A DNA stretch of 64,000 nt from Terrimonas pollutisoli (GTDB taxonomy: Bacteria; Bacteroidota; Bacteroidia; Chitinophagales; Chitinophagaceae): the NCBI RefSeq assembly GCF_029360765.1, contig NZ_JARKNA010000005.1:337506-401505 (forward strand), given 5' to 3'. The position numbers were made by a program, and so were the translations under genes. Shown here one piece after another: positions 1 to 7,217 of the stretch (position 1 is the stretch's first letter; each line of letters starts with the position of its first letter). The notes beneath the pieces are model-generated. The model did no database searches. It was not told where the DNA came from and worked only from the letters and a program-made list of their open reading frames with translations.

Positions 1-333
1 ATTTACTATCGTTTAAAGATCACCTCCACAAATTTCCTGGTCAATTATAGTCAAACTATAAGCATAAAAAACAACAACGGGTTGGCGGCCGATTTCACCA
101 TAACACCCAACCCTGCAAGTGATTATTTGCAAATTGGTTTCAGAAAAATTATGAAGGCAGGAATGTCAGTGAAGATCTACAATAATCTTGGAACTGAAGT
201 CAGGAGCCTGCAGCTAAAGAATGAAAATGAAAAAATCAGTCTCCGCCAATTGACACCAGGAATTTATATCATTCAGGCCTTTGCTGCCGATGGTTCGTTC
301 AAAGCCCAGCAAAAATTATTGGTAGCACGATAA
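1..333 (+). CDS. C-terminal part of a T9SS-secreted protein (type A sorting domain)
   Basis: The reading frame is open from the first base, so only the last 110 residues of a larger gene are present. The final ~80 residues have the plan of the type A sorting domain recognised by the type IX secretion system. It begins with an ITPNPASDYL stretch, followed by a strand rich in hydrophobics (VKIYNNLGTEV), then LTPGIYIIQAF and a basic C-terminal end (KLLVAR). In this family the domain directs a protein made with a signal peptide across the outer membrane and is then cleaved or anchored. The functional part of the protein lies outside the window. A strong terminator follows 24 bases after the stop. 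Confidence 0.9.
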   Translation: MYYRLKITSTNFLVNYSQTISIKNNNGLAADFTITPNPASDYLQIGFRKIMKAGMSVKIYNNLGTEVRSLQLKNENEKISLRQLTPGIYIIQAFAADGSFKAQQKLLVAR

Positions 334-356
334 GAAAGTTGTCACCATTTGCATAC

Positions 357-386
357 AGGAGCCATTACCGAATGGCTCCTTTTTTA
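357..386 (+). terminator. Intrinsic terminator of the T9SS cargo gene
   Basis: A perfect 10-bp stem AGGAGCCATT / AATGGCTCCT with a 4-base loop, followed by six T residues. Confidence 0.9.
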
Positions 387-571
387 ATTCAGCCACCTGT
401 TATCCAGGTTAGAGTGAATTAAAATAAATAATAATAGGGCCACATCCAGGCTATAATGCCCTGTTCACACGATCACCGGGGTAGCCAAAAATCACGTAAA
501 CCATCTGTTGAAAACAATAATTCACCCCTGTTAATATCTTTCCATTTTTTGTTGGAAAGCTGGCACAATTT

Positions 572-607
572 TTACCCCATTTTTTGCAAACCAACCTTAT
601 GATGCAT
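572..607 (-). CDS. Possible 11-residue peptide behind a strong Shine-Dalgarno
   Basis: On the minus strand GGAGGAGGTAT lies just upstream of ATG at 607, with seven bases between GGAGG and ATG. The frame reads MHHKVGLQKMG and stops. Strong GGAGG sites are uncommon in this genome's real genes, which is the only reason to list it. An overlapping ATG three bases after the GGAGG gives a 4-codon frame instead. A short stem, CTTTCCA / TGGAAAG, follows downstream at about 541-560. No known peptide family is recognised and chance is quite possible. Confidence 0.15.
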   Translation of the reverse strand: MHHKVGLQKMG

Positions 608-935
608 ACATATACCTCCTCCACAGCTTCCAAGAAATTACTTCTTCGGTTCATCATGGAAAATATTGATTATCGGAAGAGGTCTTTGTACTTACAGGAA
701 ATCATTTCCATGAGCCGGGTTAATGATGTTTGGCGCCACGCATTAGCGACATTTTTTGATACCCCCGCTGCCAGCTTTTCGGTAAAAGCATTTTGTAAGA
801 ATTAACCGAATCTGTTTTTTGCCAATCGATTTTCTTAAACTGTGCCTTTTAACTGGCCGCTCTACCCTGCCCGCCGTCATTTCATTTTAAGGTCTGCTCG
901 TCTCAAATAAATCCGACAAAAACACGGTACTATCC

Positions 936-943
936 TATCTTTG
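936..943 (+). promoter_or_regulatory. Bacteroidota-type -7 box
   Basis: TATCTTTG matches the TAnnTTTG consensus exactly and lies 18 bases before the ATG of the 41-residue gene at 962. No TTTG-like -33 element is visible at the usual distance, so support is partial. Confidence 0.35.
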
Positions 944-961
944 ATTAGCACTCAGAAACTT

Positions 962-1087
962 ATGAGTATGGCGCCGGAAAGGAAAAAATCGTTTGTTGTA
1001 AGAAATCTTGAATGGATTGTCCTTTTGATTCTCATATTGGCTGGTTTGATAGCTATCTGGCAATTCTTCTACCCCGATCTTTTTTGA
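962..1087 (+). CDS. Small single-pass membrane protein (41 residues)
   Basis: Short frame, too short for many gene finders. It starts MSMAPERKKSFVVRN, a basic N-terminus, and continues with one uninterrupted hydrophobic segment (roughly residues 18-37, WIVLLILILAGLIAIWQF) before a short FYPDLF tail. The design fits a bitopic inner-membrane peptide with the basic end in the cytoplasm. A perfect -7 box lies 18 bases upstream. ATG at 968 is an alternative start. No family is recognised, and whether it is translated is inferred from composition only. Confidence 0.5.
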   Translation: MSMAPERKKSFVVRNLEWIVLLILILAGLIAIWQFFYPDLF

Positions 1088-1157
1088 AAATAAATCACCC
1101 CAATCGCGGCCCGGAAAACAGGTCTCATTATTGTTTGTATATGTTCAAAATACTTTT

Positions 1158-1346
1158 ATGGATACTAAACAAAAACTGGAAGAACTTAACCGGGAATCTT
1201 TAAAGCATTTGGAAGAATATCTTAAATCCAAGGGTGAATTGAAGCAGGACGAGCATCTCAAAATAGTTAAGGCCAGCGAAGAGTGGCAAACCGCCTGGAA
1301 CAAACTGAAGGAAGCCCTGATGGTGTTGGAACGCCTGGAGCTATAG
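1158..1346 (+). CDS. Small helical hypothetical protein (62 residues)
   Basis: Starting at ATG 1158 the product begins MDTKQKLEELNRESLKHLEEY and is almost entirely charged and helical, with leucine spacing that suggests a short coiled coil or helical hairpin. It carries tryptophans at EEWQTAWNKLKEAL. There is no signal peptide or membrane segment. An in-frame TTG 27 bases upstream would add nine residues but has no better support. It lies 70 bases after the small membrane-protein gene and could share its transcript. Function unknown. Confidence 0.6.
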   Translation: MDTKQKLEELNRESLKHLEEYLKSKGELKQDEHLKIVKASEEWQTAWNKLKEALMVLERLEL

Positions 1347-1468
1347 CCGACCGTAATATAAACTTAAGGAGTCTTTTATCCCGGCAACCGATCGGTGCTA
1401 GCACTCAACTGGCTGCTTATGTTGAGTAGTGAGCAACAATGATTAGATTACAATAATATATTTATGGC

Positions 1469-1990
1469 ATGCGCAAAGTAATTCTGCAGTTAGCCGTAAG
1501 TCTTGACGGCTATATTGAAGGGCCTAAGGGAGAATTTGATTGGTGTTTTACAGATGATGACTACGGAATGTCGGCATTCTTTCAACAAATAGACGCCATT
1601 TTTATCGGCCGCAAAAGTTATGAGCTGGCACTTTCCATGGGCGGCTCTGCCCCACTTGGTTTCCCGTCCATAAAAGAGTATGTTTTCTCCAATTCTTTAA
1701 AAAAAATAGAAGGAGATCGGGTTATTGTTAGTGGTAATTTTCTTGCAGAAGTTAATAAGATAAAGAACCTTCCGGGCAAAGACATTTGGTTGTTTGGAGG
1801 AGCTGAGCTTGTAACATTTTTTATAAACAATAACCTGGTAGATGAAATGTCGCTTGCTGTTCATCCCATTGTTTTGGGAGCCGGAAAACCCTTATTTCAA
1901 AATATCACGGAACGAAAAAAGCTAAATTTAACGGGAATCGAAACCTATCCCAGCGGCCTTGTAATGATCTCTTACAAACTTTCTACTTAA
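1469..1990 (+). CDS. Dihydrofolate reductase family protein (RibD C-terminal type)
   Basis: 173 residues, the usual size of the stand-alone RibD-C/DHFR-like proteins (YwjB/YyaP group). It opens with RKVILQLAVSLDGYIEGPKGEFDW, the family's first strand and loop. It continues with a GRKSYEL segment, a central KDIWLFGGAEL strand-loop that would bind the nicotinamide cofactor, and a C-terminal VDEMSLAVHPIVLGAGKPLF motif. In this group an NAD(P)H-dependent reduction is assumed but the physiological substrate is generally unknown. Cytoplasmic and apparently monocistronic; it converges with the LytTR gene after it. Confidence 0.85.
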   Translation: MRKVILQLAVSLDGYIEGPKGEFDWCFTDDDYGMSAFFQQIDAIFIGRKSYELALSMGGSAPLGFPSIKEYVFSNSLKKIEGDRVIVSGNFLAEVNKIKNLPGKDIWLFGGAELVTFFINNNLVDEMSLAVHPIVLGAGKPLFQNITERKKLNLTGIETYPSGLVMISYKLST

Positions 1991-2004
1991 CCTGATTTTG
2001 TGTG

Positions 2005-2772
2005 TTAAGCATTGTACATCCACTCCCTGAATTGGGGGGCCATTTCCTGGCTTACTACCAGGAAATGATGATTTAACCTGGGCACGGTCAACTCAATTAC
2101 CAGCTTCACTTTTTCGTGTGTTTTATATCCATGAATGAAATTGATATTGACAATATATTGCCTGTTGACTCTAAAAAAACTACTCCTGTCCAACTCAAGC
2201 TCTATATCACATAGGTTTTTATCCACGATGTACTCTCTGCCTCTTTTATCAATAACATACACTGTCCTGTGCTCGGTATGAAAAAGCACAATATCGCTCA
2301 TTGGCAATGAAATATTTTCTTTACCCTTTTTCACTAACATACGATGACGTACATGTGTTGCCGGCTTGTCACTCCCCTGATTGCTTGGTAAGCTATTATT
2401 TGCCTGATCCTGCGTGTATAGCATCCGGTACTTAGCGATGGCTTTGTGAAGCCTGTCCGGGTCGAGTGGTTTTAACAAATAGGCCAGGCAATTATACTCA
2501 AAAGCTTTAAGCATATGTTCCGGCTCATCAGTCACAAAAATGACTGGCGTGCAAGCATTTGTCTGATCAAAAATCTTGAATGAAAATTCATTGTCCACCT
2601 TGACTGCACAGAAAAGAATATCGACTGCAGGCCTGGTATGGAGGTAGGTTATCGCCGCATCAATATTGTGGAAGGAGGCGACTACGTTTACGTCAACAGC
2701 AACACTCCCAATAGCATCAGCTAATTGCGCCGAGGCCTGTTCATTTTGATCAATAATAATAGCTTTTACCAT
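2005..2772 (-). CDS. LytTR response-regulator-like protein with a degenerate receiver domain
   Basis: 255 residues: an N-terminal CheY-like receiver (about 1-120) and a C-terminal LytTR DNA-binding domain (about 145-250, with FHTEHRTVYVID, FFRVNRQYIVNINFI). The receiver keeps T81 and K101 (YLLKPL), but the phosphoacceptor position in DILFCAV is A56 instead of Asp, and the usual acidic pair is D8-Q9. It therefore probably cannot be phosphorylated in the classical way. No histidine kinase lies next to it, whereas family members usually pair with a LytS/YehU-type kinase. Expected role: binding of promoter direct repeats as a constitutive or ligand-controlled regulator. Confidence 0.85.
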   Translation of the reverse strand: MVKAIIIDQNEQASAQLADAIGSVAVDVNVVASFHNIDAAITYLHTRPAVDILFCAVKVDNEFSFKIFDQTNACTPVIFVTDEPEHMLKAFEYNCLAYLLKPLDPDRLHKAIAKYRMLYTQDQANNSLPSNQGSDKPATHVRHRMLVKKGKENISLPMSDIVLFHTEHRTVYVIDKRGREYIVDKNLCDIELELDRSSFFRVNRQYIVNINFIHGYKTHEKVKLVIELTVPRLNHHFLVVSQEMAPQFREWMYNA

Positions 2773-2994
2773 GGTGAAAGACTCTTTGGCTTGAAAACTT
2801 ACTCCGTCCCATTATTTCCAGGGTAATGCTACAATGAAGCCACTGATAACACTCAATTAAAGTTCCAACATTTTCAACACAACTCCGCTGCTTTTTGCTA
2901 TCGGTTGTTCAAAAGATTAAAGGCAGGAATAAAAAAACAACGCAAAACTGACTGGCATATTTTATGAGTTGCTAATTGTTAAATGATTTTAATT

Positions 2995-3480
2995 ATGACA
3001 AGCGAAAACAAACTCAAAGTATACAGCACCGTCTTTAGTCACAACGGTCACATTCCCCCGGAGTATACCTGTGACGGGAAGAACATCAATCCTCCGATTG
3101 AGGTGGACAATATCCCGGAAGGAACCAAAACCCTGGCGCTGATTATGGAAGATCCGGATGCACCGCGGCAAACATTCGATCACTGGGTAGTATGGAATAT
3201 TTCTCCTACCGAAGCTATTACCGAGGAAAGCGTTCCGGGGATAAGCGGCACTAATAGTTTTGGACACACCGGCTATGGCGGACCTTGCCCTCCTTCCGGG
3301 GCCCATCGCTATTTTTTCAGGGTGTATGCACTGGATAAAAAGCTCGACCTTATGGCTGGCGCAACCAAAGAGGAATTGCTGGAAAGAATGCATGACCACA
3401 TACTGGCACAGGGAGAACTTATGGGATACTATCAAAAAAAGAAAGTTCCCCAACCCGAAGGCGAAAGCCAGAAGGACTAA
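2995..3480 (+). CDS. YbhB/YbcL-family (PEBP) protein
   Basis: About 161 residues, standard for bacterial phosphatidylethanolamine-binding-protein homologues. The ligand-pocket motifs are present: MEDPDAP near the first third, FDHWVVWNI, and GPCPPSGAHRYFF in the second half. A second ATG 12 bases upstream (2983) is in frame. I prefer 2995 because the product then begins MTSENKLKV directly before the first strand, but the choice is not decisive. The biochemical role of bacterial PEBPs is unsettled (anion or phospho-ligand binding). It converges with the cupin gene, and a shared hairpin separates them. Confidence 0.9.
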   Translation: MTSENKLKVYSTVFSHNGHIPPEYTCDGKNINPPIEVDNIPEGTKTLALIMEDPDAPRQTFDHWVVWNISPTEAITEESVPGISGTNSFGHTGYGGPCPPSGAHRYFFRVYALDKKLDLMAGATKEELLERMHDHILAQGELMGYYQKKKVPQPEGESQKD

Positions 3481-3486
3481 ATCTAA

Positions 3487-3527
3487 AAGCTGGGTGTCTT
3501 GTGAAAAATTTTTGAGATACCCGGCTT
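3487..3527. terminator. Bidirectional terminator-like hairpin
   Basis: AAGCTGGGTGTCT pairs with AGATACCCGGCTT over 13 positions with two G-U pairs and a loop rich in A and T. It lies between convergent stops, and its right arm touches the stop codon of the cupin gene. Confidence 0.6.
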
Positions 3528-3918
3528 ATTTAACATAGGTGCTCAATAATACGATACAGTCTGAGACAGCTTTGAAGGAATGAATGACATGAGGATGAAG
3601 GGTTACCAACTGATTTTCTTTCAGCTGTACGTCCCCCTCACTGGTAGTAAACACTGCCTTTCCTCGGAGCATTTGAATAGACATATAACCCTCTATTTCA
3701 TTTTCCTTGATAAAGGCTCCGGCTTTTAAGGCTGAAATGACGATGCGTATATTACCTGACTTAAAAACCGTTATCCCATTCCGGTCGTTTTTATCCCAGG
3801 CTTTTTCGTCTTTGAGCTGATTAATTGTAGCAGTTATGTCCGTAAAAATATACGAAGCATCAATTGCTCTTGCCCCCTCGGGACGATTAAGTGTGGCTTC
3901 TGTTCTTTTTATTTCCAT
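3526..3918 (-). CDS. Cupin-fold small protein
   Basis: 130 residues from ATG 3918; an in-frame TTG six bases upstream is less likely. The sequence alternates short beta strands and turns: VFKSGNIRIVISALKAGAFIKENEIEGYMSIQMLRGKAVF, then QLKENQLVTLHPHVIHSFKAVSDCIVLLSTYVK. The tail resembles the end of small RmlC-like cupins that bind a metal or sugar. A second metal-binding motif with the canonical HxH spacing is not obvious, so catalytic activity is doubtful. Probably a cytoplasmic binding or sensing domain. Confidence 0.7.
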   Translation of the reverse strand: MEIKRTEATLNRPEGARAIDASYIFTDITATINQLKDEKAWDKNDRNGITVFKSGNIRIVISALKAGAFIKENEIEGYMSIQMLRGKAVFTTSEGDVQLKENQLVTLHPHVIHSFKAVSDCIVLLSTYVK

Positions 3919-4244
3919 AAACAATTTTTAAAATGTGTTTAATAGGTTCAACTAAACATGCATAAAAATCATTCCGAAAACGTGATTTACAAATTCACCT
4001 GTCTTTCTGCCATATAAATCAATACAGGAGCGCAATCTAATAAACCGCTGTCAAAACTTATTGTAACTAAAAGTGAATGGTTTTCTACATCAAAAGTGGC
4101 ACTAATTCCTTCCCTTGAATGATCCGGGAAAAAATTAAAGGGCTGTTAAAAACTATTCATTTGTTCTTTTTAACGTAAACTGGCCTAATCCTTTTATGAA
4201 AGCAGAAGTCATAAAAACAATTTATTTAAACTAAATAAAAGATT
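3919..4244. other. Intergenic stretch between divergent genes
   Basis: About 325 bases of AT-rich sequence between the cupin gene and the lipoprotein gene. It must hold promoters for both directions, but I cannot place convincing boxes and see no other structure. Confidence 0.4.
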
Positions 4245-4718
4245 ATGAAAGCTATAATTTCTACACTTGCACTGGCTGTCGTATTACTATCGTCTTGTGG
4301 CACTGCTAATGTAAAGGAACCCGAGTACCGGGACATCCGGGATATAAAAATGTTGGAGTTGGGAATACTGCAATCCACGGCAGGTGTCGACTTCATCTAC
4401 TATAATCCAAACGATTTCGGGGTGCAACTTTCCGAAGCAAGAGGCGACGTGTATGTTGACAATACTTACCTTGGCCGGTTTGAGCTGGGCGAGAAAGTTC
4501 AAGTGAAAAAAAGGTCAGAGTTTATTGTGCCAGCCGTTATCAAACTGGATATGATCGGCGCCATTAAAAACCAACGTGATCTTTTAAAGAAAAAAGAAGC
4601 CCTGATAAGAATTGATGGAGTCGCAAGGGTTAAAAAAGCAGGTTTTACTAAGGACATTGCCATCAAACACGAGAGCATGCAGAATATTGAGCGTTTGCGA
4701 ACCCTGGTCTCCAGGTAA
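4245..4718 (+). CDS. LEA14-like lipoprotein
   Basis: 157 residues with a lipoprotein signal peptide (MKAIISTLALAVVLLSSCG, lipid-modified Cys at residue 18). The mature part has the layout of the LEA type 2 (water-stress/hypersensitive) beta-sandwich: LELGILQSTAGVDFIYYNPNDFGVQLSEARGDVYVDNTYLGRFEL. The conserved YYNPN stretch is typical of these domains in Bacteroidota lipoproteins. The likely location is the inner face of the outer membrane. The family's role is structural or stress-related and not well defined. A strong terminator follows directly. Confidence 0.85.
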   Translation: MKAIISTLALAVVLLSSCGTANVKEPEYRDIRDIKMLELGILQSTAGVDFIYYNPNDFGVQLSEARGDVYVDNTYLGRFELGEKVQVKKRSEFIVPAVIKLDMIGAIKNQRDLLKKKEALIRIDGVARVKKAGFTKDIAIKHESMQNIERLRTLVSR

Positions 4719-4724
4719 ATTTCT

Positions 4725-4750
4725 AAACCCCGGAAAAGCCGGGGTTTCTT
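4725..4750 (+). terminator. Intrinsic terminator of the LEA14-like gene
   Basis: Perfect 9-bp stem AAACCCCGG / CCGGGGTTT with a 5-base loop, followed by CTTATT. Confidence 0.8.
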
Positions 4751-4811
4751 ATTGAAACAAGAAAATAAGTCGTTTTTATCCTATAGGATTTAGTAAATTC
4801 AAAGAAAAAAA

Positions 4812-5057
4812 ATGGCCAGGTCACATCACCGAAAAAAGCATAAAGAACATCTGCGTCAATACAAGCACAAGGAGGAAACAGTAGTAACCACAGCAACCAG
4901 TAAGGCGGCCGGAGTTTTTGCTATTGTTGGCGCAGTAATTGGTCTGGCTGTAAGCTATTTCGGTAGTGAGGGTTCTATTCTTTGGATTATTATTGGACTT
5001 GTAGCGGGAGCCGCAGCAGGTTATTTCGTTGGTCGCAAAATTGACAACAGTAAATGA
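4812..5057 (+). CDS. Small two-helix membrane protein with glycine zipper
   Basis: 81 residues. A very basic, histidine-rich N-terminus (MARSHHRKKHKEHLRQYKHK) precedes two hydrophobic helices (about residues 34-50 and 56-73) separated by a short GSEG turn. The second helix carries small-residue spacing GLVAGAAAGYFVG of glycine-zipper type, suggesting helix packing or oligomerisation in the inner membrane. Its own promoter is likely, because a terminator precedes it. No named family is recognised. Confidence 0.7.
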   Translation: MARSHHRKKHKEHLRQYKHKEETVVTTATSKAAGVFAIVGAVIGLAVSYFGSEGSILWIIIGLVAGAAAGYFVGRKIDNSK

Positions 5058-5064
5058 GGCGTCG

Positions 5065-7002
5065 TTATCTCAACAGAGTCACCGTTCCCTTTAATATTCC
5101 TCCTCCGGCTTTCAGATCTATCATATACACGTAGACGCCTACCGGTAATAACTCGCCTTTAAATTTCCCATTCCAGGCCCTATTAGTTTTTTTACTTTGA
5201 AATACAATTTGTCCTTGCCGGTTGAATACCGATAATTCAAATTCCGGATATGCATTCAAAGCCGGTATATTCCAGGTATCATTCAAGCCATCACCATTGG
5301 GAGAAAACGCTGTTGGCACAAATACATCATCATAAATAAATACATGCATTGAATCAGCAGCAGTTCCACAGCCATTATTGGAAACAACAGTTAATACATA
5401 CACCGTGTCCCGCGGTGGATTTATGACAGGTTGTAATGACTGGGGATTATCGATATTAGTTACAGGAGTCCATGAGTAACTGATATTTTGCCCCGACACC
5501 GTAGCCGAAAGCTGTGCTGAGGTACCTTTTATCATCCAACGATCGGGGCCTGCATTTGCTTCCGGCTTTTTTAACACATTTACCACAACTGAAGCTGTGT
5601 CTTTACAGGAAAAATTATTAGAAACTATGACATTATATTGCACTGTAGTGTCCGGTGATGCCACCGGGTTAGCAATGACGTCAGACGATAAGGCTGTGAC
5701 TGGCATCCACTGATAGCCAGTTCCGCCACCAGCCACTAATTGTACATCTTCACCTTCACAAATAAATGCCTCAGGAGAAATGGTTGCGACCGGTGAAGGA
5801 TTGACAATAACATTTATGGAATCAAGCTTTTTACAACCTGCATCATTGGTTACAAGGATATAATATTTTCCCGACTGATTTACCTGTACGTTACTGATTG
5901 AAATGCTTTCACCAGTCGCTGAAAAATTATTGGCCCCGCTCCATTGATACAGGATTCCACCCGAAGCCGACAGGTTCAGTGTTGTGTTTTGACAAACAGG
6001 ACTATTGTTTGAAGTAGTTATTGTTGGGTTCTCTGCTATTTGTATGGTAACTTGTTTTGATACGACCCGGCATTGAACAGAGCCCAGGTTACCTGCTTCC
6101 GCCGCGGCCATCCGAAAACTGTAATTGCCTGTTTGAGATGCGGGAGTAAAGTCTTGTGTCAAACTGGTGGTTATAGCTCCGGGTATATCCGTCCAATTTA
6201 TGCCATCGTTACTTTTTTGCCATTGAAATGTCGGATTGTTAAATCCTTGCGAGACAATAGACGTGAAAGTAAAAGATCTTGTATCTCCGTGGCAAATCAC
6301 TACTTTATCAGTATTGCTTCCTGTAATCGAAGAAGTAAGCTGAGGCCCGCAGGGTCTGAATGTAATGTCATCCAATGCAAGATCGTTACCGCAGCCGCCT
6401 TGTGAGTTATTGAATATTCGTAGTACAACGTCAGATACGTTCATTGGTGTGGTGAAGAAAAAACCAAATTGCTGCCACGCCGGAGTGGCTGCCGCCGAAA
6501 TATTATTGGTATTATAGGTTTGCAATACCGTGCCGTTCGTCTGTTCGATGGTGAACGTAAGGTTGGGTTGAATGCCGGCGTTGTTACAGGCGGTTGGCTT
6601 CAATACGTTGATGACCCAGGCGGCAAATTCATAAGTTGTACCACCGCATAATCCCCTCACAGTATCTAAATAAAAGGCGCTGGGCTGAAAGGAAGCATTG
6701 ATCAACATAAAATATCCGTTTCCATTACCGGTGTGATCGCCATTCAGCGAATGCCAGGTGTTTCCAAAACAATTGGCCGTATTATTTCTTACGGTATAAA
6801 ATCCATCGTTGGGACAATCGCCTGAAATGTATTGATAAGAAGTAGTAGCGGCTGCCAAAGCCGGGCCGGGATTGGAACCCGATCCAAACGTAACATTTAC
6901 GATAGGATCTCCCAAACTGCCCTGGCAAAGCTGTGCCCCGGTTTTGTAAACAGTTAGTAAAATGATTAGAGATAAAAAACAAGTCCTCCTGAATGTAACC
7001 AC
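5065..7002 (-). CDS. Large secreted T9SS type B (gliding motility-associated C-terminal domain) protein
   Basis: 645 residues starting at GTG 7002, the only reasonable start before the signal peptide (MVTFRRTCFLSLIILLTVYKTGAQ). Domains: an N-terminal carbohydrate-binding-like jelly roll (about 30-220), then Ig/PKD-like repeats with paired cysteines (about 225-550). Last comes the type B sorting domain, DVFVPTAFSPNGDGLNDTW to LKGTVTLLR (about 560-645). Such proteins are exported by the type IX system and often retained at the cell surface, where they may act in adhesion or polymer binding. No catalytic motif seen. Monocistronic. Confidence 0.9.
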   Translation of the reverse strand: MVTFRRTCFLSLIILLTVYKTGAQLCQGSLGDPIVNVTFGSGSNPGPALAAATTSYQYISGDCPNDGFYTVRNNTANCFGNTWHSLNGDHTGNGNGYFMLINASFQPSAFYLDTVRGLCGGTTYEFAAWVINVLKPTACNNAGIQPNLTFTIEQTNGTVLQTYNTNNISAAATPAWQQFGFFFTTPMNVSDVVLRIFNNSQGGCGNDLALDDITFRPCGPQLTSSITGSNTDKVVICHGDTRSFTFTSIVSQGFNNPTFQWQKSNDGINWTDIPGAITTSLTQDFTPASQTGNYSFRMAAAEAGNLGSVQCRVVSKQVTIQIAENPTITTSNNSPVCQNTTLNLSASGGILYQWSGANNFSATGESISISNVQVNQSGKYYILVTNDAGCKKLDSINVIVNPSPVATISPEAFICEGEDVQLVAGGGTGYQWMPVTALSSDVIANPVASPDTTVQYNVIVSNNFSCKDTASVVVNVLKKPEANAGPDRWMIKGTSAQLSATVSGQNISYSWTPVTNIDNPQSLQPVINPPRDTVYVLTVVSNNGCGTAADSMHVFIYDDVFVPTAFSPNGDGLNDTWNIPALNAYPEFELSVFNRQGQIVFQSKKTNRAWNGKFKGELLPVGVYVYMIDLKAGGGILKGTVTLLR

Positions 7003-7217
7003 AAATTTCTCTTTAAAGATTTGACTAATATAACCAGTTTATCCCAAAATTTTTATTGTGCTCTTTTAAATAGGTCAACGTAAGGGCTGCGATCTTTTCC
7101 GTTATTCACCCCAACGCTTATCGTTGCTGGAATGCGTTCATCCTACTTACCGCGATTATTTACTGATCATTATCTAAATTCGGCGAAACAAAAATTGCAA
7201 GATTCAAAAAACAACGC

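Larger units (their letters stand above)
387..961. other. Intergenic stretch, about 570 bases
   Basis: No convincing protein-length gene on either strand. Two things stand out. On the minus strand a strong Shine-Dalgarno-like sequence sits in front of an 11-codon frame (listed separately). Near the right end there is a perfect TAnnTTTG box ahead of a small membrane-protein gene. Otherwise I see nothing. Confidence 0.5.

Noticed and set aside
584..805. 73-residue frame on the plus strand
   Set aside because: Composition is not protein-like, there is no ribosome binding site, and no recognisable segment; treated as chance.
1012..1203. 63-residue frame
   Set aside because: Overlaps both the 41-residue membrane protein and the helical protein in another frame, and looks like a shadow of them.
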